This document shows, one piece after another, positions 1 to 11,439 of a stretch of 64,000 bases of DNA (its first letter is position 1; each line of letters starts with the position of its first letter). Under the pieces are notes generated by a model that worked only from the letters and a program-made list of their open reading frames with translations, did no database searches and had not been told where the DNA came from. The DNA lies in NCBI RefSeq assembly GCF_030848805.1, contig NC_092358.1, positions 1,984,001 to 2,048,000 of the forward strand, in the 5' to 3' direction. Made by a program: the position numbers and the translations under genes. This DNA comes from Temnothorax longispinosus. Lineage: Eukaryota; Arthropoda; Insecta; Hymenoptera; Formicidae.

Positions 1-176
1 CCCTCGCGCAAGAAAGTAGGGTGGTTCTTACTGCCGGGCAAAATGCTCAGGCGTTAGTCTCGGCTCCTGCATAATTTATGGAATTCTCCGTCTGTCCGTG
101 GTGGTCTCTCCTCGCGATGTTATAATTAGAAATATGCTTACGACCGTAATTCCGAATACTGGGGAATGGGGTAGAA

Positions 177-212
177 CGACGACGACGGCGGCGGCAACGG
201 CGGCGGCGGCGC
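177..212. repeat. GAC/GGC triplet repeat
   Basis: Repeated gac units pass into ggc units with one aac interruption. It is intronic relative to dac, and open frames across it are low complexity. Confidence 0.88.
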
Positions 213-2025
213 AGTCGAAGGGAGGATGAGGGAGCGCGTTTACTGCCAATAAGGGACGCATGCATAATAGAAAGCCGTAGATGGTAGCCAGGCCGACCGA
301 CAGAAGGACTTACAAGAGAATGCTACTTTACGACGACTCGTATTACGAGGGTTGCGAATTCGTCGTCTTTCATACGCAAGCGCCTCCCTTACCTCTCCTC
401 CTCTCCCGATGCCACACACATCGGATCCTAAGCGACGACAGTTCCCGGCGCTGTCCTCTGAGATTCGCAAATGTAACGCGAGATTCATTTTTCGTACGGT
501 GTTGGAGGAAACCGAATTTACGAGCGACGTTTCTATAAAAAAATCGCCCGCTAAAGATCATAACCGCGCGACGCGCGACGCTTCGATACGCGCTCGGCCG
601 CGAAACTCACGAGGGATTCGCATAAATATGTATATGCGATTCGTATACCATCGCATAACGATAACTGTAGTTGTTAATGGACTCATCGGGCGGTTAGGCC
701 GCGTATCGGCGCGAGAATGATAATGCCCGGAATTGAGCTTAGCGTGATTCCCCGCATTGACATATCCACCCGTGTTACCGGTGTTACCGATGGGAAAGAG
801 GGGGAGGCTTCGGTGATGACACGAAGGGGGGGTTGGAGCGGAGGGTGGGATGTTTCAGGGTGTTGGGATCGTCGGCTGCCGAGCCGGGCGACACGTAATA
901 ACGGGTTACTAGTTACGCGTACGGACGTTTATTTATTTACACCTTCCAGCGGGTAATTTCGCATAATTCGAGGTTCCGTTCTCATGGGGGAAAATCACTT
1001 TTAAATAGCCGGTTGGCCTCTGTCGGCACCCGGAAAAAATTGCCGGGGAATCCTGCTTCGTACTTCCTCTCTGTCTCTCCCTGTGGGTACAACGCGGAGC
1101 GGAGCGGCGCGGCGCGGCGCGAGAGAGTGCGATTAAAATCTAATAACCAGTTGAAACTACGAGAACCGCAGCGCGCGCGATCGTTATTATTAATAATTTC
1201 ATTACGCAACGCCGGCCGGTCGCGCATTTAAATATTACATCTCCATTAACGGTCGCACGGTCGGCGAGCGAGCCAAAGTCGGTTACGCGCGCGACGAAAA
1301 AAAAAAAAGAGCGCGAGCGTTACATTATTTTCTCTGTGCATATATCTCGTTACGGGTCGCATTAGAGATTCAAAGCTGCCCGCTATATTGCACATAATAA
1401 TCTTACTCGTTACACACGCCCCCGTAAGATAGATTTCCGCACTAATATTCGTTCGCGTTTTTTTTTTTTAAATCGCGGTCTTTCGCCATGCAAGGAAAAC
1501 CGATGGAAAACCGATAATTCTCGTCGTGGCATGAATTTCGCGGGAGATCGTGAAAAATCCGTTTTCAATGCGGCGGCTTGCCACGTTCTTTCGAATCGGT
1601 AAAAGTCGACAGTCGACAGGATCGCGGCCACCCCCCTCGGTAGCTGTGTCTCGTCGTCGTTAGGAAATATCGCTTTCTTTCTCCTCGTTTTCGCGCATTC
1701 CGCGCTCGGAGCTCTTCCACGGCAAGACGGAGCGTTAGAACGCCCAGAATTTCCGTGCAACGGCACGCATATACACGGACATATATACACATGTTCTCGC
1801 TATCCACATCGTGTCTCGCCGCGCGGAACCCGACGACGGCGTGTATCCTCCCGCGAGCGTGTGCGCGAGCATAAATACGTGTACGCCCGGGCTCCCAAGT
1901 AATTCGCGCAATTTCATCTAAATTCCGTAGCGACGAAATTTCTCGCGCCGTCGTCTCCTCGCACGAGCGGGCGAGCCTATGTAAACGCGCCGCCCCGTAC
2001 AAATGCTCCGTTTGCCTTTGCGTAC

Positions 2026-2032
2026 GTGTGTA

Positions 2033-2065
<33 letters not shown>
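2026..2065. repeat. (TG)n-(TA)n microsatellite
   Basis: TG dinucleotides with one interruption (2026-2047) pass directly into TA dinucleotides (2047-2065). Confidence 0.93.
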
Positions 2066-2231
2066 GTGCGCGAATTTATGCGAGCAGCCGGGTGTACACA
2101 CAACGCGCTTCCTACGTCGTGTGTGGCGCGCACCTATGTACGCCGGTACGTTTCTTATACTCGCTCTGTTTATTATAGTTCGTAGACAGTGGCGCATTAT
2201 TGGGAAATATGATTAGGTGCACCGCGCAGGT

Positions 2232-2330
2232 CCTCTCTCTCTCTCTCTCTCTCTCTCTCATTCTCTGTGTGTGTGTGTCTCTCCTTTCCTCTCTCCCTCT
2301 CTCCTTTTCTCTTTGTCTTTCGTTCCGCCT
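2232..2330. repeat. (CT)n / (TG)n compound pyrimidine-rich repeat
   Basis: An uninterrupted CT run (2232-2259) is followed by a short TG run (about 2264-2278) and further CT-rich sequence to about 2330. Confidence 0.93.
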
Positions 2331-5300
2331 GTGTCGTGTCCCTCGGCGACTTTTCGCGCGACGGCGATTCCAAGCATCCTAGACATTCGAGCCTTTGTGT
2401 GCGCGCGACCGATACTCTAAATGCCACCGCGTAAATATCCGCGGGAATGCTTATCGTGTGCGAGACATGGCGGATCCCCCTACGTGTATTAATTCATGCA
2501 CTTGTCGAACCCTTCGTACTTTGAGCCCGGAGGTTGTCCTGGTACTACCGAGGCATTTAAATCGCCGACAAGCCGACATTTTAGTTTATGGTTTCCGTTT
2601 ATATTGGATCAAAAAGGGATATCCAGGACATCGCTGTTGCTATAAAATAGTAATCGTTGTTTCAAAGCTTACAAAGGAATAACAATGGATAATCCTAATT
2701 TGTTATGATTCACACGAAATTAACAATCTAATACAAACGTGCGATTACGGTACCGATGCCGAGTTCGAGGTGTTAAAAACCGCACGCAGCGGTTTGTTCA
2801 TGATTAATCAGCAGAACCTGACACTGCCATGCGTGCCATTAACGCGACGTTATCCGTGGTATCTCATACAGATTTTCAACTTCTTGTTGCATAACGTGAC
2901 TCGAGTAGAATAATCGCGGCGGTTTTATCTCCACGCGCTAAATCGTTTCCGAGCTCGACGCTCGTAACGGAAAATCGCGTGCTTCTATCTCGCGTTGGAG
3001 CGAAAGAGCGACCGTATATGTACATGGAAAGTATGTGCGCGCGTATATCTGCACGCGTACCCCACAGCGGCGCGGGCGGCTCATACGTATACAAATCCGC
3101 GAGAAAAGCCGGAGCCACCGCCTATTTCCCGGCGGAGCGCTCGTGCGCACCCCCCCTCGCGTAAATAAGCTCTCCCGTTTTATTCCTTTCTTTCATCGTC
3201 GCTCGTGGTATATTTTTCCCGTCCGCCGTGCCGGGAATATTACGCACCGCGCAACACTTGCCCAGGTAACCGAGAAATTCGCCCCTCCGGCATGTCAGCC
3301 TCGGCCTCGCCCTCGCAGCCAGCTAAGTATCATCGGCCGGCTTCCGTTCGGAAGCACTCAGAATTTAGCCAAACTGAATTTCCCTTCTGTGATGCGAGAA
3401 CGTTATTGAAAAGTCGACGGTGACGAAACGAGCCCTTCGACTCGTCGGCTGGCTGAGAGAGAACAAATGGATGAGGATGAGAATCTATGAACCAAATACA
3501 GATTTTCATGTTTACTTCCAACACAGTCGCGTCTGCAGTAGCGTTGAAATTAACACATATGAAAATACTAAAGCGACGAGGGAAATAGAAAGGCAGGCGC
3601 GCGAAGGTGGAAGGGTGGTTTGCTCCCGCGGAAGAGTGCGCAGCGAGAAAACGGGTACCCCTTTGCCGGCATATTTCTGACGCGCAGATACGTGTACGCG
3701 TCGCTGTCGCGCTATCGATGCGTTATCTTTAGTACAACGCGAAGATATCCCAGGGTGAAAGAGGAAAAAGTCTGACGCAAACACCGAGCCGAGCAGCCGT
3801 CGGATAACGATTCCTCTTCGCGAGCAGCCCCTTTGTGTCGCGCGCGAGATGAGACGAGGCACACACCGTATGTACTTCTTTAAAGAGGCGTTCTCTCCGC
3901 TACGCGATCAGTGATCATCCGTAATGCGAGGTGGCGAGCGAGGCGTGTCGTAATGGCTGCTGCTGTTGCTGCCGCTGTCGCTGCCGCCGCTGCTAATGCT
4001 GATGCCGTGCGTCTATTTTTACGGTAAGGAGGGCTGGCACCCATGACGACGACGCGTCCGCGTTGCCAGCCACATCGGCGTGCGCAATGCATAAACGCCG
4101 CCCGAGGTCCATCAGCGCATTAACAATTATATTACGGAAGCTCACTGTTACGCGCGGGCGAATTCATACGCGCGTGCCTCCGGGGCCCCCCTGAGAAGGG
4201 GGCGGGAGGCGGCTTGCGCACGGAGGGAAAAAACGCACACCGCGAAAGGAGGGAGGTGGCGGTATACCATCTCGTTAGATTTCTATACCATGCATCGGGG
4301 GTTCGTATCGAATACTGGAGCATCGCGTTTCTCACCGCGGCATCTCGGAATATATACGATCGACGCAACGTTCTCGAAAAGATGACCCAACTTTGGTCGC
4401 GCTTCTCTACACGTAGAATTTCATTATCCTTCGTTGTGTGTTCCACGACACTCGACAGTCGCTTTCATCTCTCGCATTCGTAGTTATTAACGAATCTCGG
4501 CACCCTTCCCGGCTTTGTTCGCGCGCTGTCGCGAGAGAAGGACCGAAAGGAAGACGACGAAAGGGCGGCTTTGGTTACCCTTTGGTCGCGTCGTAACAGT
4601 GGGTGTGATTTAATTTTTTTCTCTCTTTCTCCCTTTCTCACCCTCGCTGCGTGTCCGAGAGACCAGTGTCATATTCACGAGGTCGTGGCCGGGTAAAGCG
4701 AGTGTCGTGGCTGGTCGGACGGAACCGGGGAGAGTTGAGAGAGCGAATTCAAGGGGGGGTCTCTCCTCTTTCCTACCGATGTGGTGGAGGAGGGCGAGAA
4801 CGGGGCGGGCGGGCACGGAGAGGGCGAGTAGTCTAGGCGAGACTTAATTAAACAGCGGGCAAAGCCAGGTTAGTTCACAAAGTGACCGCGGCACCTACCT
4901 ACCCTCCTCCGCTTGTAGCCGCCACCATCAACTCCTCGACTCCGGTACAGCTCGGTGGTCCTGGGACACACGGTAACCTCACTGAGTTCTGGCGAGGAAA
5001 GACCGGGCATCGGGGCTCCGAGCTCGGTCACCTCGATCGGCAAGACGGCTCGGACATCGACCGGTCGATTGGCCGTTCGGAATACCGATCGTGAACCAAG
5101 AATCTGGAGGTTCTCGGAGAGTCGGGGAACTGAAGTACGACGCGACCAAAGCCATAGTTCCGTCGAAGCGAGCTCGTTCAATTGATAAATTGGCACGCTA
5201 GCGAAAAGTCTCTCCTCTTTTCTAGATTCTTTCCGATGATCGCTTCGCCGAGTCTGCGAAGTGGACGCGGAGGTGGTTCGGCACGGCGACACCTTTGACA

Positions 5301-6140
5301 TAGCCACAGTATCGCCGCGCCGGTTCCTACCTCAGGGGTGGGTCAGCGAGCAGGGGCACCGGGCGAGGGAAGGGTTTATTTTCGCGGGGTGGCGCTACAC
5401 AGCACTCGTTGCTGGCTGGCACACCGTCGCCGCCCAACGTTCTTTTTATCTCAAAGCCGTATCCCTTTTGCGCCTCTTCTGTATTCCTCAATTTCCAATG
5501 AGTCGGAATACGACATGAAACGCTAAACTGCCACAAAGGGGGTAAGCCGATGAGCGCGGTCGAACCCTTTGCCCGGTCTTTCTCTCTCCCTCTCTTTCTC
5601 TGTGCGCCTCTCGCGTGCGAGTTCTCTTTCGCTGCTTTCCTCCCCTCACGCGTCCCTCTCGCTCACGCTCTCTTTCTCTCTCTCTCTCTCTTCCGTCATC
5701 AACGACGGATCGGGGTGGAACCTTTCCTCTGCACTCTCTTTGAATTCTTTGTCACAGTGCATTAGATACGCTCTTGCCGTGTCATTATTTGAAACGGGAG
5801 TACACAGAGAATTATGCGACAAAAACGGTCGCGCGCGCACACGGGGCATTCGGGAGCGGTGCAACGACGAGCACCTTCTCGTTGTCATCGCTGTCGTCGT
5901 TGTCGTTATTTTTGGTTTCGACGTCGCCGTTCGAAAGTTCGACCTTTTTCGAGCGGCGGGGGACTCGTCCGTTTCGCCTCGATCGCCGCTTAACATATTC
6001 CTCGTGCTCATTTTACCGACAATGGCAACGCGCCCATTCCACTCGACGGGCTAATACGCCCCTCCCAACTTCCGGCATGCGCGCACCACGCGCGCCTGAC
6101 TCTCCCGATGTTTGTCCACTGCGGTGACTTCGTTGCACAG

Positions 6141-6168
6141 TGAGCCCAGGACCGAGCACGGTCCTGGC
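6141..6168. repeat. GC-rich hairpin (stem about 11 bp, one bulge)
   Basis: The stem ccaggacc pairs with ggtcctgg around the loop gagcac and extends by agc/gct past a single bulged base. It is too short for a microRNA precursor. Confidence 0.75.
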
Positions 6169-8979
6169 GCTCCGTGGGATTCAATGAATCAGAATACTCG
6201 GTGCAGGAGACGCGACGTTCCTGCGAAAGGAGGGTGATGGTCATTGGCACGTTTCCGCATGTGCGAGTTTACATCACGTCGGTCACCAATTGGCGGGGGC
6301 GAGCAACGTTGCGTCCGTCCTTCACCCTAGTTTACGTAGTTACAATAGCGGAAAGAGTTCCGTCAATCGCTATAAACATTCACTTCAAAGCGGCGAATCA
6401 GCTGCCGTTGTCGTCAACTTCGTCTTGCCGTTGTCAATTCTTGTGAGAATTAACCTTCGACCCAATGTGGAAGATGACAGGCGTGGGACAGACGGAATCG
6501 AGACGAAATATGCGAAAGAAAGATTAATATCATATTTTTAATAATTAAATTTTAAGGTTTTTTGGTATAGAGGAATAATTGCCCTCGTGAAAAAGTACAA
6601 CAAATCATCTCCAGCCATCGACCTGGCATTCTCGTAATTTTTATTTGCGACGAGCCAATCGACCGTGCAACGACCCACTTTTTACGGTTCTAATCCTCCG
6701 ATATTTCGTAGTCATCGCCATGCTGGCGTAAAATAATTCTTAGTCGCTCTGTTGATCGCTACGATCGCGATGTTGTCCATCGCGACGACGTCGGAGGAAC
6801 GAACGAACAAACGGGTATCAGAGGCACAAACGGGGATGGTGCGACGATGTTGGCGTGGGCGGCGGTCGAGCCGAGGCCGAGGGGTTGGAACGCGGGAAAG
6901 TCCCTCGGGTCCCAATTACACCGACACCCGATCCCAGCATTACGGCCCGGCTAATTCGAGGGGAGAGTCGTATATAAATCTCGGCGAGTTGATTGTGCAG
7001 TTTCAATTCCGTTTGTCGCCCGACGACGCCGGGAGATAACGCGTCGGCAGGTCGTTACAGTTACTTTTTCACCGGAGAGATTAATTTCGCATCAGAGCCG
7101 CGCGACGCGACGCTCGTTCGATCGAGCGTGTCCCATAACTGTAACCGGATACGATTGAGCGTAATGTTTGTCATTAGAGATAACTACTTCGACGTCGCGC
7201 GCGTCACCGGCGAATTACTGCAAAGACGTTTCCATCTACAAAATAATACCCATGCTACGTCTGTCTATAATTTCTTTACTCCTTCAATAGATAAGTCTTG
7301 TTTCTCATTTATTCGCAAAGTGCCAAAGGCAATCGATAAACGTGCTTCGCGTAACGCTACATGATTGATGGAACAACGATCACGCGCGGAGCCTTTTCTT
7401 TGCTCGGAAAATCTCGCGGCACAACTTAAGGTAGTTAACAACGCTCCTCGCGTAGATTGCCGCGAGAGGGATGTGATGTGGGAGGTGGGGTTGAAAGGGG
7501 TGTTCCTCTCGACGGGTCTCGCGACAAACGGCTCGGCTAATTACAGAGAGGCCGCAGCTCCGTGTAAACCGGCGGCAAAGGCAGCTGTCGGTTCCCAGGC
7601 TACCGCGGTTCGGAAGGTTTACGCGTGTCGAGAGCTTTTTGCTTTTGCGTGAAAATGTCGTCGTTCGTTAATTCGATGGCGCGATATGTGCTCAGCCAGA
7701 ATATCCGCCAGCGGATCGGATCCAGAAGCGGTTACGCGTTTCTTTCCGTCGTGTTTGTTATTCTTTCGTCCGTTCGCGCGTATCGTTTCAATACTAATAT
7801 TAATATTAACACGGACGGGTAAGTACCGAGTTCGGCGTACTTGGCCGGAGCCCGGTTCCGTAAGAATCCGAACGCGAAGTCTAAATCTTCCGCGTTTGCG
7901 TAAGCAGCAGAAGAACGTGGGAAACTTCGTAAGCGTACAATACTTCCTCATATGGTCCAGTTACATGGAAAAAAAAAGATGAAACAGTGACGCCATTCCT
8001 GTTCCTGCGTTTTATAATCATACGACATTTGCGCACAGTGAATAAAAAACGAACAAAGTATTCGCATATCATTATCGTTTTCGTCATGAATCAGCAATGA
8101 CGTAAAAACTTTAATATTTTCAACAAATCGTATTTTATTAAGCACTTAAACTTGAAAATAACGCTTATGGTCATGAATTTTCTAATTATAATTTTTACGG
8201 AGGATTGAGTAAAAATGAAGTTCAACGCGGAGGTCGTTGCTCTTTCGTGTATTCTATTCAGAATTACGAGACGCTGTGCATTCACCAGCTGCGAAAGGTC
8301 ATCTTATTGTTCGCCGTCGACAAAGTCGCGCATCCAACTCCGGCAACCCCCTCGCCGCACCGCGCCGTCGCGATACCACCGAGGAAGGAAGCCGGATTTC
8401 TCGCAACCCCTGCTAAGATAATACGACCCACCCACCCAGCGGGAGGCCGAAGATTTCAACCTTTACCGAAATGCCAAGCGGGGCTTTAAACGGGCTAATA
8501 ACGCTGCTTTCTCCCCCTTCGACACGTCGCTGCTGTATCGCGTACGATTTCGATTCTGTCGCACAAATTGCCCATAGAATTGCGTTTAGCGGAGCTTCCT
8601 TCGACGTCGTTAACACTCGTCTCTCGTAATAGCGTCTCTCGTAATGATGGGCAATTGATAAGACATTTATTTCCACGAAATGGCAATTTTTTTGAAATTG
8701 ACATTGGCTCATAATTAACGTTGTACACTTTATCGCATATTTTTGAACTCGTTAAACGTTTTTATTATTGACGCACAGAGTTTACCTGGCAAACCCAAGC
8801 GAATGCGCGCGCGTGGGCTGCTGTCCTGGTATTTTAAACCCCAAGCCGGATGGCTTAGCAAGGAAGGTTCGCGCACGTGTGCATCGTGCGCCGTTCTGCG
8901 GGAAAAAGGGGTGTGCAGCAGCGGGGTACTCGATCGGAAAAACTGCCGACGGATACGCCCTCGTTAAAGCGCTGCGGGG

Positions 8980-9013
8980 TCGTCGTCGTCGTCGGCGTCG
9001 TCGTCGTCGTCGG
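8980..9013. repeat. CGT triplet repeat
   Basis: About eleven CGT/TCG units with a single GGC interruption. No coding exon overlaps it, so it is an intronic trinucleotide repeat. Confidence 0.92.
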
Positions 9014-9671
9014 CCGGCAGACGGTAAAGGTTGACACGGTATCTCTTACAAGACGGTCATTAGTCGAATGAGAGGAGGAAGTCTTACGAAGTGCCTGCGT
9101 AAATATCTGTGGGACTGGCCGGTCATCAATCATCTTAGAATCCTGCAAGCCGCGAGCTGCTACGCGCACGAAATTACGTATCGCCTTACCTCTCGCGACC
9201 GCGCCACGAGACCCGCCCTGAGCAGAGAGACGAAATTACACCGAGGGCTTCTCTTAACGAACTATTATTTTTTACGAAAGGAATTTTTTTCATCTCTCGA
9301 GTCTCGGCAAAATTTCGACGTGAAGTTAATACATTTTTGGAAGATACACTCGTCTCCAAAATATGGGGAAATAAGCAGAAGATATTTTTTTCGAAAATAT
9401 TTCGAGGAAGAGTTTCATCTAAAGTATTATTAAAATATAAATCAATGATACACGGAGATCACGTCGCATCGCCATTTAAGTGATAAGGTAATGTCGTACG
9501 CGTGCGAAACACGCGCGCAGAACGCATACATCGTTCGCACGGATAAAGTTATCGATAGGCCGCACAATGCGGGTGGACTATTTACTATATTTGCGATATC
9601 ATAGGGCGAGTAATGGTCTCGCTTGACGTTACGGTCGGAAGGACGAAGCAGCAGGGGATGGAAGATGACGC

Positions 9672-9704
9672 GAGAGAAAGAGAGAAAGAGAGAGAGAGAG
9701 AGAC
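9672..9704. repeat. (GA)n tract
   Basis: GAGAGAAAG units lead into a short uninterrupted GA run. Confidence 0.9.
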
Positions 9705-11355
9705 AGGGTGGATAGGATATTCCGTGAGACTGGCTGTCATATTCATGTATTGACACCGAGCTGGTTGACTAATGGACTGCTGTTGTCACAGGCTCGTGTT
9801 ACCGCGAGGGCCTGGCCTCGCCGAGTCGTTTTTCCTGAGAATCGACTGAAACGCATTCGCGTCTATAACATTCGTCTCGTGTTTATCGAAAATTCAGTCT
9901 CGTGCGAACCGTGAGTCATTTCGGACGTCGTAAGGAATCGCATGTCAAATATATTAATTTTTTTTTGGGCCTCTTGAAAAAGCCTCTAGAAAAAAATTTT
10001 ATATCACGTGCGTTTCACTGAGCAATATTTTAATTGCACGATTTTCCTGAGGCGTGCGGTTACGCCAGTTACCAAAAGACCATTTCACTCGTTATTCTTG
10101 AATAGAATAGCACGTCGCGTTTCGCAAAGCCGCGAATGGCGTGGCCGTTCTTCCCGACTTTTACATATTTATCGAGCCTCGCATTGTTGTCACGTCAGAC
10201 GAGAGACGTCGACATTGTCGAGCCTCAAAAATCCGCGATATTATATCTGCAAGCTGGAACCGAAGATCCAGTTCTGATCCCCCGGTATGGTACCCTCTCC
10301 TCCCTCTCATCCCCCTCCCGTTCGCGTATTTTGAAGTCATTCCGAATCTATACGCATCTGACGCGTGGAAAAATGGAGGAAATGAAAAACGAGTGATCAA
10401 AATTTTCGATTAAAGCGACAGCAATTTCACAATATAATATAATGTACACTCTCATCTTATGTCAGCTTTTGATTTACGCAAATTCGAATTTACATGGTGG
10501 GTTACAGGTAACGCATTAATCGCGTAAATTGAGAGTTATCCGTATACCCCTCTCATCTATCCGTTCGATATTTCATCGCGCCCAATAACACGTTTGGCTT
10601 TTATAACAAATGGCACTTGCGAAATTTTCGTTTTTGTTGATGCGCTGGTTCAGAATTACGCGCTACAGAATTACAGGGAAATTAATGAAAATGAATGGGA
10701 AATCACACCAGATAGAACTTCGACGAAGGGCCAAGAATAATTGTGCGGGATTGAGCGCGTGAGTTAAAGGGAAACGGATAACGAGCACGCAACGGTAACT
10801 ATTCTATTACCATTTGACATCTGATACGAGCTCGGTTAGGCGATCGCGATCTTCGGTCCGATCCCTGCCTTCCATTAGATGTATAGACGCCTAGAAGACG
10901 CCGCGAGTCGGGGGCAAGCCTAAAGTAGGTAAAGGGAATGTTACGGGGGGTGCGGGTTGGTTAAGGCGAGAGACCCCCAACGTGGAATAATACAATACGC
11001 AGAAATCGATGGACGGACGGACGGATGCGAGCCGAGATTTTATAGCGCGATACCTCTACGGCTTCTTGATTTATCGGCGAGTTAAGCCTCGGCTTCGAAA
11101 ACCCGCCCGAGGCGCTCGATGCACGCCCGTGAGATTACCGTGTGTCGCGGATTGCGCGCTCTCGGGCCCCCGTCAATGCGTTGTTTGCCGGCCAAGTCAA
11201 TTTTCTCAAAGCTGCACCGTACGAGAGACGCGGAGCGGGTTGGATGCCACTTGTAAACTCGGATAAACCGATCGTCTCGATTCGATGCTTCGAAGAAGGA
11301 CGCACCTCCTCTCGCGATCTCGACCAGGTAAGGATCTTTGTACTCTTGTACTCAC

Positions 11356-11439
11356 CTCGCACCTTCTGCTCGTCCTGTAGCTGCCGCTCTAGACTGTCCT
11401 TGACCTCTCGCTCCCGGAGAACGTCCATTTTCAACTCGG
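11356..11439 (-). CDS. dac: dac exon F (84 nt): Dach-box C coiled coil
   Basis: This exon encodes 27 full codons, ELKMDVLREREVKDSLERQL followed by QDEQKVR. It is a heptad-rich charged coiled coil that continues NYEKA from exon E. The family counterpart in vertebrates reads nearly the same (ELKMELLRERELRE), which makes the call secure. The coiled coil is the region through which DACH proteins contact Eya and other partners. The acceptor is GTGTGTTACAG, leaving CC to complete Ala, and the donor is CGAG|GTGAGT, leaving G for the next exon. In other Dachshund proteins the helix goes on into a very basic stretch resembling QKRLKKE. I searched the left 11.3 kb on the minus strand for such an exon and did not find it. 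The frame stays open another 73 codons past the donor. Confidence 0.97.

Larger units (their letters stand above)
1..11355 (-). other. dac intron downstream of exon F (at least 11.4 kb, runs off the left edge)
   Basis: This stretch follows the GTGAGT donor of exon F and reaches the window edge with no acceptor I can tie to a dac exon. I see no convincing gene on either strand; open frames here have compositions typical of GC-rich non-coding DNA. It holds a GAC/GGC triplet repeat near 177-212, a TG/TA dinucleotide run at 2026-2065, a long CT-rich tract from 2232 to about 2330, a degenerate GCT/GCC-type run near 3950-4010, CT-rich sequence at 5577-5692, a GC-rich hairpin at 6141-6168, a CGT triplet run at 8980-9013 and a GA run at 9672-9704. 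An AT-richer island lies near 7960-8200. Enhancers are plausible but unproven. Confidence 0.8.

Noticed and set aside
1565..2197. Minus-strand open frame of 210 codons
   Set aside because: It crosses the TA/TG repeat, is Arg-rich with no conserved motif, and does not contain the basic coiled coil expected after exon F.
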